Positions 27,613 through 36,492 of a DNA stretch of 64,000 bases are shown in pieces. Source of the stretch: Planctomycetales bacterium 71-10 (GTDB lineage: Bacteria; Planctomycetota; Planctomycetia; Isosphaerales; Isosphaeraceae). The stretch is from assembly GCA_001898385.1 (NCBI GenBank), contig MKTT01000076.1, positions 36,202-100,201 of the forward strand. Reading direction: 5' to 3'. Made by a program: the position numbers and the translations under genes. Position 1 is the first letter of the stretch. Each line of letters opens with the position of its first letter. The notes below the pieces were generated by a model, which saw nothing but the letters and a program-made list of their open reading frames with translations, had not been told where the DNA came from and made no database searches.

Positions 27613-29625
27613 ATGCCGCCCGGCTCCCTCGGTCGCCTTGCTTGCGCCGCCGCGCTGATCCTGGCCCCCGTCGTCGCGCGTGCTCAAACCCGCCCGGGGG
27701 CGGCCGCGGGCAAGGCCGCGGCGAGCCGCGCCGCCCTGCCGACGCGCCCGCGGGCCGTGCTGAAAGGGCACGCCAAGGAGGTCCAGGCGCTCGCCTTCTC
27801 CCCCGACGGCAAGGCCCTGGTCTCGGGCTCGCACGACGGCACGGTCCGGCGGTGGGACCCGGCCACGGGCCGCGAAATCGCCCGCTACGCGATGGCCGGC
27901 GACGGCCCGATCCTGGACGCCGTCGCGGTCTCGCCCGACGGCAAGACCATCGCGGCCTGCGCGACCGACGGCGGGATCCAGACCTGGGACGTCGCCACCT
28001 CGAAGCCGGGCGCCACGCATGACCATGGCCAGGTGGTGGAAGTCCTCTTCATGCCCGACGGGGCCCGATTGGCGTCCAGCGATTTCACGGCCGTCCACAT
28101 CTGGGACCTGGCGACCGGCGAGGAGACGGCCGAGATCGAGCCGCGCAGCCTGATCCACACGCTCGCGGCGTCCCCCGACGGCAGGCTGCTGGCCTGGGGC
28201 GCCTTCTACAACGACCAGCCCAACGAGGTCGCCGTGTGGGATGTCGCGGCCGATCGCCACGCCGTCCAGCTCAAGGACGCGGACATCCGCGCGTATCGGG
28301 TCGCCTTCTCCCCCGACGGCAAGACCCTCGCCGCCTGCGGGCTGCGGGACACCGGCCGGAAGATCGAGGGCGTCTCCGTCAACGTCACGTTGACCGTCGG
28401 GGTGATCAAGTTCTGGGACGCGGCCACCGGCGCGCTTCGGGCCGGGTACGACTCGGAGAAGGACCGGGGCGAAAACCGCACCTTCCACGACCTGTCCTAC
28501 TCTCCCGACGGCTCCCTGATCGCCCTGGGTACGTCCGAGAACGTCGTCGAGATCTGGGAGACGTCGCCGCTCCGCAAGCGAGGGGAGCTGAAGGGGCATG
28601 GCGACACCGTGGAAGCCGTGGCCTTCTCTCCGGACGGGAAGACGCTCGCCTCGGCCTCCAACGACCGCACGATCCGGCTCTGGGACGTCCCGACCGCCCC
28701 CGCGAACCGTCCGGCGGCGCGGCCGAGCGTCGCCGGGCCGGGCGAGATCCGCCGCTTCGAGGGGCATCGCGGCGCCGTCGCGGCGGCGGCCCTCTCCCGC
28801 GACGGCCGCCTCGCCGTGTCGGGCGGGGAGGACGCCGAGCTCCGCGCCTGGGACGTCGCGACGGGGAAGCTCCTGCACGCGATGAAAGGCCACGACGGCC
28901 CGATCACAGGCGTCGCCTTCTCCCCCGACGGCAAGCGGGCCGTCTCCGCGGGCGCGGATCGCTCGGTGCGGCTCTGGGACGTCGCCGCCGGCCGGGAGCT
29001 GCGCGGACTTGAAGGGCACTCCTCGCCCGCCGCCTGCATCGCCTTCGTCCCGGACGGTCGCCATGCCGTCTCGGGCGGCGACGGGGAGATCATCCTGTGG
29101 GATCTCGACGCCGGCAAGGCGGCCCTCAAGTTCTCGGACGTCGGGGAGAAGGTCCGGGCCGTCGCCGTCGCGCCGGACGGCCGCGCGTTGACCGGCGGCG
29201 ACGCCAAGGCGCTTCGGACCTGGGACATGAAGACGGGACGGCGGCTCCGGAGCCTCGACGGCCACGAGGAGCCGATCGCCGCCGTCGCCGCCGCCCCCGA
29301 CGTCCAGATGGCCGCGACCGGGAGCGAGGACGACTCGGTGAGCCTGTGGAACCTCCAGACCGGCGAGGAATCCGTGAGCATCGCGGAGGAGCACGAAGGG
29401 GGCGTGACCGCGGTCGCCCTCGCCCGCGGCGGGCGACTCCTGACCGGCGCCGGCGACGGCAAGGTCCGGCTGTGGGACGGCCCGCGCGAGAAGCTCTTGC
29501 TGACGCTCGAAGGCCACGCGGGAGCGGTCGCGAGCCTCGCCTTCGGCCCGGACGGGCGCACCGCGCTCTCCGCCGGCGCCGACGGCACCGTGCGCCTCTG
29601 GGGCCTGGCGCCGGCCGGACGCTGA
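27613..29625 (+). CDS. Exported WD40-repeat protein, two predicted propellers
   Basis: The 670-residue protein has a signal peptide (GSLGRLACAAALILAPVVARAQ) and about 14 WD40-like units, enough for two seven-bladed propellers. Examples are GHAKEVQALAFSPDG..RRWD, GHGDTVEAVAFSPDG..RLWD, GHRGAVAAAALSRDG..RAWD, GHDGPITGVAFSPDG..RLWD and the last, GHAGAVASLAFGPDG..RLWG. A Pro/Ala-rich joint (PTAPANRPAARPSVAG) separates units 7 and 8. It is probably a protein-interaction platform outside the cytoplasm and may be co-transcribed with the NHL gene 105 bp upstream. Confidence 0.85.
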   Translation: MPPGSLGRLACAAALILAPVVARAQTRPGAAAGKAAASRAALPTRPRAVLKGHAKEVQALAFSPDGKALVSGSHDGTVRRWDPATGREIARYAMAGDGPILDAVAVSPDGKTIAACATDGGIQTWDVATSKPGATHDHGQVVEVLFMPDGARLASSDFTAVHIWDLATGEETAEIEPRSLIHTLAASPDGRLLAWGAFYNDQPNEVAVWDVAADRHAVQLKDADIRAYRVAFSPDGKTLAACGLRDTGRKIEGVSVNVTLTVGVIKFWDAATGALRAGYDSEKDRGENRTFHDLSYSPDGSLIALGTSENVVEIWETSPLRKRGELKGHGDTVEAVAFSPDGKTLASASNDRTIRLWDVPTAPANRPAARPSVAGPGEIRRFEGHRGAVAAAALSRDGRLAVSGGEDAELRAWDVATGKLLHAMKGHDGPITGVAFSPDGKRAVSAGADRSVRLWDVAAGRELRGLEGHSSPAACIAFVPDGRHAVSGGDGEIILWDLDAGKAALKFSDVGEKVRAVAVAPDGRALTGGDAKALRTWDMKTGRRLRSLDGHEEPIAAVAAAPDVQMAATGSEDDSVSLWNLQTGEESVSIAEEHEGGVTAVALARGGRLLTGAGDGKVRLWDGPREKLLLTLEGHAGAVASLAFGPDGRTALSAGADGTVRLWGLAPAGR

Positions 29626-29669
29626 CGGAGGGCGAGCCGAACCGTCGCGACGCCCGGTCGCGATCCGCC

Positions 29670-32531
29670 TCAGGTCGGATCTCCCTCGGCCCGCAGCCGC
29701 AGCCCGATCGGCAGCGAGTCGCCGAGGGCCTGGCCTTCCTGCGACGCTTCCAGCTCGTGGTATTCGCGGACGGGGCGCAGGGTCGCCTCGTCCGCGCCGA
29801 GGCTCACCAGCTTCTCCAGGGCCCGCGCGCGGACCGGCTCCGACAGGTCGCGGACGCGGTCGCCGGAGGCGCGGGCGAGCTGGGCCAGGGCGAAGATCGC
29901 GTCGGCCGCCTCGCGGCCGGGGGCGTAGTCGCGGGCGGCGAGGGCGTCGACCCAGCGCCCGGCGGCCTCGCGACGGACCGCCGTGTTCGCCGGGCCGTAG
30001 AGCGGGACGCGGGCCCCGAGCCGGCCCAGGCTCCAGAGGGCGTGGCCCGGGATCGTCGGCCGCGACAGCTCCGCGGCGAGGGCGTCGCCGAGCGGCTCCT
30101 TGACCTCCGCCCCCAGCCGTTCCAGGGCGGCGGCGCATCGCCACATCTCGGCGAGTTCGTGGGGCTCGGGCCTGGGGCGGCCGGCCTTCTTCGCGACGTT
30201 CGAGCCCTTCGGCGGGATGAGGAACGGGGCGAGCCGGCGGTGGATCTCGTCGTGGTGGGCCTTCGTCAGCCCGGCCGCGACGCGGCGCCAGAGGATCCAC
30301 CACTCGGCCCAGCACTGGACGTCCTTGGCGTGCTTCACCCCCTGGTGGAACGCCGGCCAGAGGGCCTTGATGCGGACCTCGTCGAGCGGGAAGCCGCGGC
30401 CGGGCCGCAGGGCGTAGCCCGCCAGGTTGAACCAGCGCGACTCGTGCCGGGGGCTCTTGAGCCGGTGGTCGGCCAGGTCGCGGAGGGGATCCCACATGGC
30501 GCGCAGGGCGGATGGAGGCCAGCCGTCGCGGGGGACGTCCAGCACCTCCTCCAGCTTCTTGACCAGCCGCGCGGGGCCGCCGTCGGCGTTGGCGGCCGAG
30601 GCGGGGGCCTCGAACGCGGCGCGGATCGCCGCCGTCGCCGCGTCCAGCTCCCCTTGCTCGACGACGATCCGGTCGGCCTCCGCGCCGGCGACGGTCTCGC
30701 GCGGCCGGGGCTCGGCCGGGCCCCGGAGCTGGATCTGGAGCCGCCAGCGGCGGTCGTCGGACCGGGCCTGGCACCAAAGCTCGATGGTGCCGACCTCCGT
30801 CACCCGCGCCGCCAGGTTGACAGCCGCCCGCTCGGCCTTCGCCTTCCGGCCCACGCGCATGAGCCCCTGGAGGGGCGGCAGCTCGCGGATGGAGTCGGGA
30901 TCGGCCGCGACGAGGTCGCCGGGCTTGTCGTCGGGGCGCACCGAGCTGCTGGCCAGGGGGAAGACGACCGGCTGGCCCATGAGCAGGTCGAAGTCGCGGC
31001 CGACGATGGCGATCTTGTCCCCCTCCTCGGCGTCGCGCGGGACGACGCAGAGCCAGGGCCGGTTGGGATCGCCCTCCAGGCCGACGTAGAACGACCGGGC
31101 CGTGCCGCCGCCGATCCGGATGCCGCCTCCGCGGCGGACGACCCCGTAATACGCCGCCCCGTGCGCCACGGCCAGGTCGAGCGAGGCGTTCGACAGCACT
31201 CGCGGGGCGTAGGGCGCGCCCGGATCGTCGCCGAACCACGAGGCGACGACCTCCACGACGCGGTCCCGGATCGTCTGCGGGGTCAGGGCCCCGCCGTTGA
31301 AGAGGATGGCGTCGGGCCGCGCGGGGCGGTCGGCCGGCGCGTCCCCCTCCTGCCCGATCGCGTGGGTCTGGTGCCGGCGCAGGAACGCGGAGAGGTGTTT
31401 CGGCACGGCGGGATCGGACACGAACGGCAGGCCGAATTCCTGGAGCCCCGCGCGCGAGCCCTTCGACGGCTCATCCCCCGCGGCGACCTTCGGGAAGAAG
31501 CCGTCCAGCGCGATCCGGCGGACCTCCTCGCGGGTCAGCTCCGACTGGATGCCGCCGCCGATGATCCGGGAGCCCCGCCCGGCGATCGTCACCGGCCAGC
31601 GCTCCAGCGCAGGGGACTGGTCGGCGAGGAGCTTCTCCTTGGCCGTGCGGCAGGCGAACCGCAGGGCCGACCACTGCTCGCCGTCGAGCCGCAGCCCGTT
31701 CAGCTTCTTCTCGACGTGGTGGGCGAGCGCCAGGTCGATGTTGTCGCCGCCGAGCATCAGGTGGTCGCCGACGGCGACGCGGCGGAAGCCCGGCCCGGTG
31801 GGGGTCTCGGCCACGGTGATGAGGCTGAAGTCCGTGGTGCCGCCGCCGACGTCGCAGACGAGGATCAGCTCGCCGGCCCGGACCTCGCGCTGCCAGCGGT
31901 CCTGGTGGGTGACGATCCAGCAGTAGAACGCGGCCTGCGGCTCCTCCAGCAGCGTGACCAGCTCCAGCCCCGCCCGCTTCGCCGCTTCGAGGGTCAGCTC
32001 GCGGGCGGCCTCGTCGAACGAGGCGGGGACGGTGAGGACGACTTCCTGCTTCTCCAGCCGCCGCGACGCCTCGCCGCCGGACATCGCGTGGTTCCAGGCG
32101 TCGCGGATGTGGACGAGGTAGTCGGCCGACGCGTCCACCGGCGAGACCTTCTTGACTTCCGGCGGCGCGCCCCACGGCAGGATGGCCGCCTCGCGGTCGA
32201 CCCCCGCGTGGCACAGCCAGCTCTTGGCGCTGGCGACCAGCCGCGAGGGGACCTTCGCCCCCTGGAGCCGCGCGAACTCGCCGACGATCCGGTCGGAGCC
32301 CTCGTTCCAAGGCAGGAGCGCCGCCCCCGTGGGGAGTTCGGGGCCGGCGGGGAGGTAGACGAACGAGGGGAGCATCGCTCGGGGCGCGGTCTCCCCGGGC
32401 GCGACGAGCTGCGGGACCTCGAACGTCCGGATGTCGGCCGCCGGCCGCTCCTTCCCCTTCGTGTCGACGTACGACACGGCGCAGTTGGTGGTCCCCAGGT
32501 CGATCCCGACGATGTAGCGTGTTCGCGTCAT
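29670..32531 (-). CDS. Long Hsp70-family protein with C-terminal DUF3731-like region
   Basis: The 953-residue protein starts with an Hsp70 actin-like ATPase domain: phosphate-1 VGIDLGTTNCAVSY, phosphate-2 VCDVGGGTTDFSL and the connect segment LLEEPQAAFYCW. From about residue 560 the usual substrate domain is followed by a long helical extension (RGFPLDEVRIKALWPAFHQG, WCQARSDDRRWRLQIQL). This resembles the DUF3731 Hsp70 subfamily. It is a clear paralogue of the 603-residue Hsp70 at 52838 (both share SAKSWL-HAGVDR and PPEV-KVSP). Members of this group commonly sit together with DUF2760, but here they are about 20 kb apart. The domain name is from memory. Confidence 0.85.
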   Translation of the reverse strand: MTRTRYIVGIDLGTTNCAVSYVDTKGKERPAADIRTFEVPQLVAPGETAPRAMLPSFVYLPAGPELPTGAALLPWNEGSDRIVGEFARLQGAKVPSRLVASAKSWLCHAGVDREAAILPWGAPPEVKKVSPVDASADYLVHIRDAWNHAMSGGEASRRLEKQEVVLTVPASFDEAARELTLEAAKRAGLELVTLLEEPQAAFYCWIVTHQDRWQREVRAGELILVCDVGGGTTDFSLITVAETPTGPGFRRVAVGDHLMLGGDNIDLALAHHVEKKLNGLRLDGEQWSALRFACRTAKEKLLADQSPALERWPVTIAGRGSRIIGGGIQSELTREEVRRIALDGFFPKVAAGDEPSKGSRAGLQEFGLPFVSDPAVPKHLSAFLRRHQTHAIGQEGDAPADRPARPDAILFNGGALTPQTIRDRVVEVVASWFGDDPGAPYAPRVLSNASLDLAVAHGAAYYGVVRRGGGIRIGGGTARSFYVGLEGDPNRPWLCVVPRDAEEGDKIAIVGRDFDLLMGQPVVFPLASSSVRPDDKPGDLVAADPDSIRELPPLQGLMRVGRKAKAERAAVNLAARVTEVGTIELWCQARSDDRRWRLQIQLRGPAEPRPRETVAGAEADRIVVEQGELDAATAAIRAAFEAPASAANADGGPARLVKKLEEVLDVPRDGWPPSALRAMWDPLRDLADHRLKSPRHESRWFNLAGYALRPGRGFPLDEVRIKALWPAFHQGVKHAKDVQCWAEWWILWRRVAAGLTKAHHDEIHRRLAPFLIPPKGSNVAKKAGRPRPEPHELAEMWRCAAALERLGAEVKEPLGDALAAELSRPTIPGHALWSLGRLGARVPLYGPANTAVRREAAGRWVDALAARDYAPGREAADAIFALAQLARASGDRVRDLSEPVRARALEKLVSLGADEATLRPVREYHELEASQEGQALGDSLPIGLRLRAEGDPT

Positions 32532-32549
32532 CCCCAGCCCTTGCCCGTG

Positions 32550-32822
32550 GGGCGTGCCTTCGATATTCGGCGGTCGGCACCCGACGTCTTCCCCCCTGGC
32601 GGGGGAAGACAGACCCCGCAGGGGTCAGATGAGGGGGACGCGAAGCATGGGAGCCGTCGCGATTCCAGGGCCCGCCCGGGGCGGCCGTCGCGAATTCCAA
32701 CGGCCTTCGTGCTTCGCGTCCCCCTCATCCGGCCCTGCGGGCCACCTTCCCCCGCCAGGGGGGAAGGCCGTCAGGATGCGGCCTCGACTTCCATCGAGAT
32801 CCGCCGGATTCCAAAGGCAGAC
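32550..32822. repeat. Family-1 repeat, copy 4, with outer inverted repeats
   Basis: The core (32583-32771) is in the inverse orientation: GTCTTCCCCCCTGGCGGGGG at the left and CACCTTCCCCCGCCAGGGGGG at the right. TGCCTTCGATATTCGGCGG (32555-32573) and CCGCCGGATTCCAAAGGCA (32801-32819) are imperfect outer inverted repeats, similar to those at 10951 and 11199. It occupies the 386-bp gap between the Hsp70 and heptosyltransferase genes. Confidence 0.82.
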
Positions 32823-32917
32823 CCTTGCCCTTCGCGCGTTTATCCGGCCCCGTCGCAACGATCATAGCCCGGCGGCGGCCCCCGCACCAACGGGACGGCC
32901 CGGCCGGGCCCGCTCGC

Positions 32918-33985
32918 TCAGGCCGCCGATCCGACCGCCCGCGACAGCCTCGGCCGGACCGCGGCCCACACCCGATCCGGGCTGACTTCGGCGTGGCATT
33001 CCAGCCGATCGCAGGTCTTCACGAAGCTCGGGGCGCACCAGACGCAGCTCCTCACCACGGCCGCGTTGGGGCCGTAGGGGCCGGTCAGCTTCGGGTCGGT
33101 GCAAGTGTAGATCCCGACGACCGACGCCCCGGTCGCCGCCGCCAGGTGGAGCGGGCCGGTGTCGTTGGAGAGGTAGACGTCCGAGCGTCGCGCCAAGGCC
33201 CCCAGTTGCAGCAGCGTCGTCGCGCCGCAGAGGTCCAGGACGGGCGTCCGGCCCAGCGACGCGCGGAGGGCGTCGACCAGCGGCCGGTCCTCGGGCGCGC
33301 CGACGGCCGCGATCCCCGCGCCGAACTCCGCCACGGCCCGCCGCGCGACCTCGGCGAACTGGCCGACGGGCCAGCGCTTGGTGAGCCATCGCGAGCCGAC
33401 GTTCAGGACCAGCCGAGGGGCCGGCAGGGCCGCCAGCGTCCGCTCGGCCCAGTCGTGGTCGTCGGGGCGGATCGGCAGGGAGAACTCGGGCGTCGAGGGA
33501 TGGCCCCCCAGGGCCTCGGCCACGAGCATCACCCGGTCGACCGCGTGGACGCCGGCGCGGGGGGCGTCGACGCGGTGGGTGTAGAAGTAGCGGGCGCCCT
33601 CGCGGGCGTCGGCCAGGCCCACGCGGATCGGCGCGCGGGTCGCGGCCGTCATCAGCCCGGAGCGCAGCAGGCCTTGCAGGTCGATCGTCAGGTCGAACCG
33701 CTCGCGGGCCAGGGCGCGGCAGAGGTTCGTCAGCCCGCGCAGGCCCCGGGCGGAGACGCCGGACGGGCCCTTGTCGTAGGGGATGACGCGGTCGAGGTCG
33801 TCGCGGCCTTCCAGCAGCGACCGGAACGGGCCGGCGACGACCCAGCTCAGGTGGGCCTCGGGCCAGAGCCGGCGCAGCTCGGGGAGGATGGGGACGGAGT
33901 GGACCACGTCGCCGAGGGAACTCGGCTTGATGATGCAGACCTTCCCCGGCGGCCGGCGGCCGAGGATTTCCGACAGCGATGCCAT
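32918..33985 (-). CDS. Family 9 glycosyltransferase (heptosyltransferase-like)
   Basis: The 355-residue protein resembles WaaC/WaaF-type transferases that add heptose to the LPS inner core at the cytoplasmic face. Features are VCIIKPSSLGDVVHSVPILP at the N-terminus, FDLTIDLQGLLRSGLM, LVLNVGSRWLTKRWPVGQF and the conserved C-terminal VYLSNDTGPLHLAAATGASVVGIY. Whether the donor is heptose cannot be read from the sequence. Confidence 0.88.
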   Translation of the reverse strand: MASLSEILGRRPPGKVCIIKPSSLGDVVHSVPILPELRRLWPEAHLSWVVAGPFRSLLEGRDDLDRVIPYDKGPSGVSARGLRGLTNLCRALARERFDLTIDLQGLLRSGLMTAATRAPIRVGLADAREGARYFYTHRVDAPRAGVHAVDRVMLVAEALGGHPSTPEFSLPIRPDDHDWAERTLAALPAPRLVLNVGSRWLTKRWPVGQFAEVARRAVAEFGAGIAAVGAPEDRPLVDALRASLGRTPVLDLCGATTLLQLGALARRSDVYLSNDTGPLHLAAATGASVVGIYTCTDPKLTGPYGPNAAVVRSCVWCAPSFVKTCDRLECHAEVSPDRVWAAVRPRLSRAVGSAA

Positions 33986-34027
33986 GGCCGGGAGACTCCC
34001 TTTCCCGTAACGTGACGATGGGCCCGA

Positions 34028-34056
34028 AGCCTAGCCCGGACCGCGATTCCCGACAA
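34028..34056 (-). promoter_or_regulatory. Predicted promoter of the heptosyltransferase gene
   Basis: On the minus strand TTGTCG (34056-34051), a 17-bp spacer and TAGGCT (34033-34028). Confidence 0.5.
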
Positions 34057-34082
34057 CCCGGCTTTCGCAGGGAGCACCGCCG

Positions 34083-35057
34083 ATGTTCGTCGCTTCGTTG
34101 CTGTTAGGCTCGATCCTCGCCTCCCAGGGCGCGGAGCGGGGCGAGGTCGAGGTCCGGCCCGGCCCGCGCGAGTCGGCCGTCCCCGAGCGGTTCCGCCTGG
34201 AGCCGGCGGCCTTCGCCTACGAGCTGTCCGGCTTGATGGACGCCGATCGGTACGCGGTCAAGAAGCTGACGTTCCCCTCGCCGATCGTCACGCCCGACGA
34301 GGCCAACAACACCGTCCACGCCGAGTATTTTGAGCCCAGGGGCTTCCCCGGCAAGCGGCCGGCGACGGTCGTCCTGCACATCCTGGGGTCGGACTTCCCC
34401 CTCTCCCGCTACTACGCCGCCCGCCTGGCCGATCGGGGCGTCGCGGCCCTGTTCGTCAAGCTCCCCTACTACGGCGAGCGTCGCCCGACGGACGGCCCGG
34501 GGCCGGTGCCGAAGAAGTTCCTGTCGGACGACATCGAGCGGACGATGCGGTCGATGCGGCAGGGCGTCTGCGACGTCCGCCGCGCCGTGCGGTGGCTGGC
34601 GTCGCGGCCCGAGGTCGACCCGGACCGGTTGGGGGTGACGGGGATCAGCCTGGGGGGGATCGTCTCGTCGCTGGTCGTCTCGATCGACCCGGAAGTCCGC
34701 TCGGGCGCGCTGCTGCTCGCCGGCGGCGACCTGGCGAACGTCCTGTGGGAGATGCCCGAGACCGCGCCGTTCCGCAAGGCGTGGGCCGACGAGGGGAAGA
34801 CCCTGGCCGACCTGAAGGCGCTGACCGGGCCCTACGACCCGCTCACCTACGCGGCCGGCATGAAGGGGAAGCGGGTCCTGATGATCGACGGGGCCGTCGA
34901 CGAGGTCATCCCGCCGGCCTCCGCGCGGGCGCTCTGGGAGGCGGGGGGGCGGCCGCCGATCATCTGGTACGATTGCGGCCACTACTCGGCCGCGGGCTTC
35001 CTGCTCCCGGCGATCCGCCGCGCCGTGGAGTTCCTGGAGGACGACGGCCCGCGGTGA
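34083..35057 (+). CDS. Alpha/beta hydrolase (dienelactone-hydrolase-like)
   Basis: The 324-residue protein starts with a short hydrophobic signal-like stretch (MFVASLLLGSILASQGA). The alpha/beta-hydrolase fold shows VVLHILGSDFPLSRYYA, the nucleophile elbow GVTGISLGGIVSS, an acid segment MIDGAVDEVIPPASA and a late His (WYDCGHYSAAG). The substrate could be an ester or a carbohydrate acyl group; it cannot be decided. Confidence 0.8.
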   Translation: MFVASLLLGSILASQGAERGEVEVRPGPRESAVPERFRLEPAAFAYELSGLMDADRYAVKKLTFPSPIVTPDEANNTVHAEYFEPRGFPGKRPATVVLHILGSDFPLSRYYAARLADRGVAALFVKLPYYGERRPTDGPGPVPKKFLSDDIERTMRSMRQGVCDVRRAVRWLASRPEVDPDRLGVTGISLGGIVSSLVVSIDPEVRSGALLLAGGDLANVLWEMPETAPFRKAWADEGKTLADLKALTGPYDPLTYAAGMKGKRVLMIDGAVDEVIPPASARALWEAGGRPPIIWYDCGHYSAAGFLLPAIRRAVEFLEDDGPR

Positions 35058-35069
35058 GGGCGTTCGCGA

Positions 35070-35098
35070 TTGTCAGGACCCGGGGTTGGGGTTATCTT
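35070..35098 (+). promoter_or_regulatory. Predicted promoter of the VOC gene
   Basis: TTGTCA (35070-35075), a 17-bp spacer and TATCTT (35093-35098), 56 bp before the start codon. Confidence 0.55.
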
Positions 35099-35153
35099 GC
35101 CGCCGATTTCGGGACGGTGCGGTGCTTCGGTCTCATGCGGAAAGGGTCTTGCC

Positions 35154-35567
35154 ATGGCGGCCTCCGTCACGAGCGTCTTCCTCTATGTGAAGGACGTTCG
35201 GCGTTCGCTGGAGTTCTATAACGAGGTCGTCGGCGCGGAGATCCTCCAGGTCCACGCCGAGCAGGAGAACGGCCCGTATAGCCTGGCCATCCTGCGCATC
35301 GACGCGTTCGTCGTGATGCTCCACGCCCAGGAGGCGCACGCCGAGGAGTTCGCCGACGCCCGTCTCGGCGTGGGGATCCACCTGCAACTCCAGGTGGACG
35401 ACGTCGACGCCTTCTACCAGCACTGCATCGACGAGGGGGCGATGCTCAGCGTCTCCGGCGAGCCGGCCGACCAGGAATGGGGCTGGCGCGAGTTCGCCCT
35501 GCGGGATCCGGACGGCTTCGTCTGGTCGATCTACCAGGACAAGTCCGAAGGTCAGTGGACCGGCTGA
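35154..35567 (+). CDS. VOC/glyoxalase-fold protein
   Basis: The 137-residue protein has a single vicinal-oxygen-chelate domain pattern: VFLYVKDVRRSLEFYNEVVG, then GVGIHLQLQVDDVDAFYQHC and FALRDPDGFVWSIYQ. These proteins often bind metal and act as isomerases, dioxygenases or resistance proteins; the function here is unknown. Its last 16 bp overlap the end of the convergent rsmE. Confidence 0.85.
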   Translation: MAASVTSVFLYVKDVRRSLEFYNEVVGAEILQVHAEQENGPYSLAILRIDAFVVMLHAQEAHAEEFADARLGVGIHLQLQVDDVDAFYQHCIDEGAMLSVSGEPADQEWGWREFALRDPDGFVWSIYQDKSEGQWTG

Positions 35568-36265
35568 GCCCGGGCCAGGATCGCCGCGGCCCCCGCGACG
35601 ACCGCCGTCTCGACGCGGAGGATCGCCGCGGCGAACCGCACCGGAGTCCAACCCGCCTCGCGGGCCCTCGCCGTTTCCTCGTCGGTCAGCCCCCCTTCGG
35701 GCCCCACGACGAGCCGCACCGTCGACCCGACGGCGATCGCCGGCCAGTCGTGCGGAAGCTCGCCCGCCGGGTCGGCGACGAGCCGGACGCCGTCGGACCG
35801 CGTCAGATATTCGGAGAGGTCTTCGGGCGGGGCCAGATCCATGAGCCGGCTTCGCCCGCACTGCTTCGACGTCTCGACGACCGTGCGCCGGAGCCGCTCC
35901 AGCTTCGAGCCTCGCGGATCCACGACCGAGCGCTCGGTCGTCAGCGGGACGACCCGCGCGACGCCCGACTCGACGGCCTTCTCGACCAGCCAGTCGAACC
36001 GATCCCCCTTCGGCGCGGCCGTCGCGATCTCGACCAGGCAGGCGGCCTCGCGACCGGGGAGCGGATCCCCTTCGGCCGCGAGCCGCGCCGCGTCCTTGCC
36101 GACCTCGACGATCCGCGCGAGCGTCGCGAAGCCGCGGCCGTCGAACAGCTCCACGACCTCCCCCACGGCCTTGCGGCAGACCCTCGTCAGGTGCCGCGCC
36201 TCGTCGGCGTTGAGTCGATACAGGCCGTCGACCGGCGGCGCGGGGCAGTAGAAGCGCTGAGACAC
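35552..36265 (-). CDS. rsmE: 16S rRNA (uracil1498-N3)-methyltransferase
   Basis: RsmE methylates U1498 of 16S rRNA using SAM. The 237-residue protein has the N-terminal PUA-like part (QRFYCPAPPV..LNADEARHLTRVCRKAVGE). The SPOUT-type knot has APKGDRFDWLVEKAVESGV, TTERSVV, KQCGRSRLMDL and RLVVGPEGGLTDEE. I chose GTG at 36265 (GGAGG about 6 nt upstream) because the ATG at 36295 is part of a TATAAT box; the ATG version would add 10 residues. Confidence 0.92.
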   Translation of the reverse strand: MSQRFYCPAPPVDGLYRLNADEARHLTRVCRKAVGEVVELFDGRGFATLARIVEVGKDAARLAAEGDPLPGREAACLVEIATAAPKGDRFDWLVEKAVESGVARVVPLTTERSVVDPRGSKLERLRRTVVETSKQCGRSRLMDLAPPEDLSEYLTRSDGVRLVADPAGELPHDWPAIAVGSTVRLVVGPEGGLTDEETARAREAGWTPVRFAAAILRVETAVVAGAAAILARAQPVH

Positions 36266-36293
36266 GGGGGGCCTCCGGTGGGTATCGGGTGTC

Positions 36294-36299
36294 ATTATA
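36294..36299 (-). promoter_or_regulatory. Consensus -10 box of rsmE
   Basis: A perfect TATAAT on the minus strand, overlapping an in-frame ATG. Its -35 region lies inside the family-2 palindrome. Confidence 0.5.
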
Positions 36300-36330
36300 A
36301 AGTCCCCTCTCCCGACGGGAGAGGGGACTT
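36300..36330. repeat. Solitary family-2 palindrome
   Basis: AAGTCCCCTCTCCCG-A-CGGGAGAGGGGACTT has perfect 15-bp arms directly upstream of the rsmE -10 box. Confidence 0.85.
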
Positions 36331-36430
36331 CGGATGCCGCGTCCTCGCCCCAATGGGGCGATCCCTGCCGGACCGTCTCGCCTTGCGGCGCCACCGCCCC
36401 GAGCCGGTCTGGCCGGGAGGACGGCGGGCG

Positions 36431-36439
36431 TGCTAGAAT
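36431..36439 (+). promoter_or_regulatory. Extended -10 promoter for membrane-protein pair
   Basis: TGCTAGAAT fits TG-n-TAnnnT, 54 bp before the next start. The -35 is weak. Confidence 0.4.
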
Positions 36440-36492
36440 CGGCGCAAGTGCATGCTCACGAACCCGCCGAACCCGGTCAGGCCCTCCCGAAC

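Noticed and set aside
26851..31239. A 1462-codon open frame on the minus strand across the NHL, WD40 and Hsp70 genes
   Set aside because: It is low-complexity, spans several convincing genes and carries no motif.
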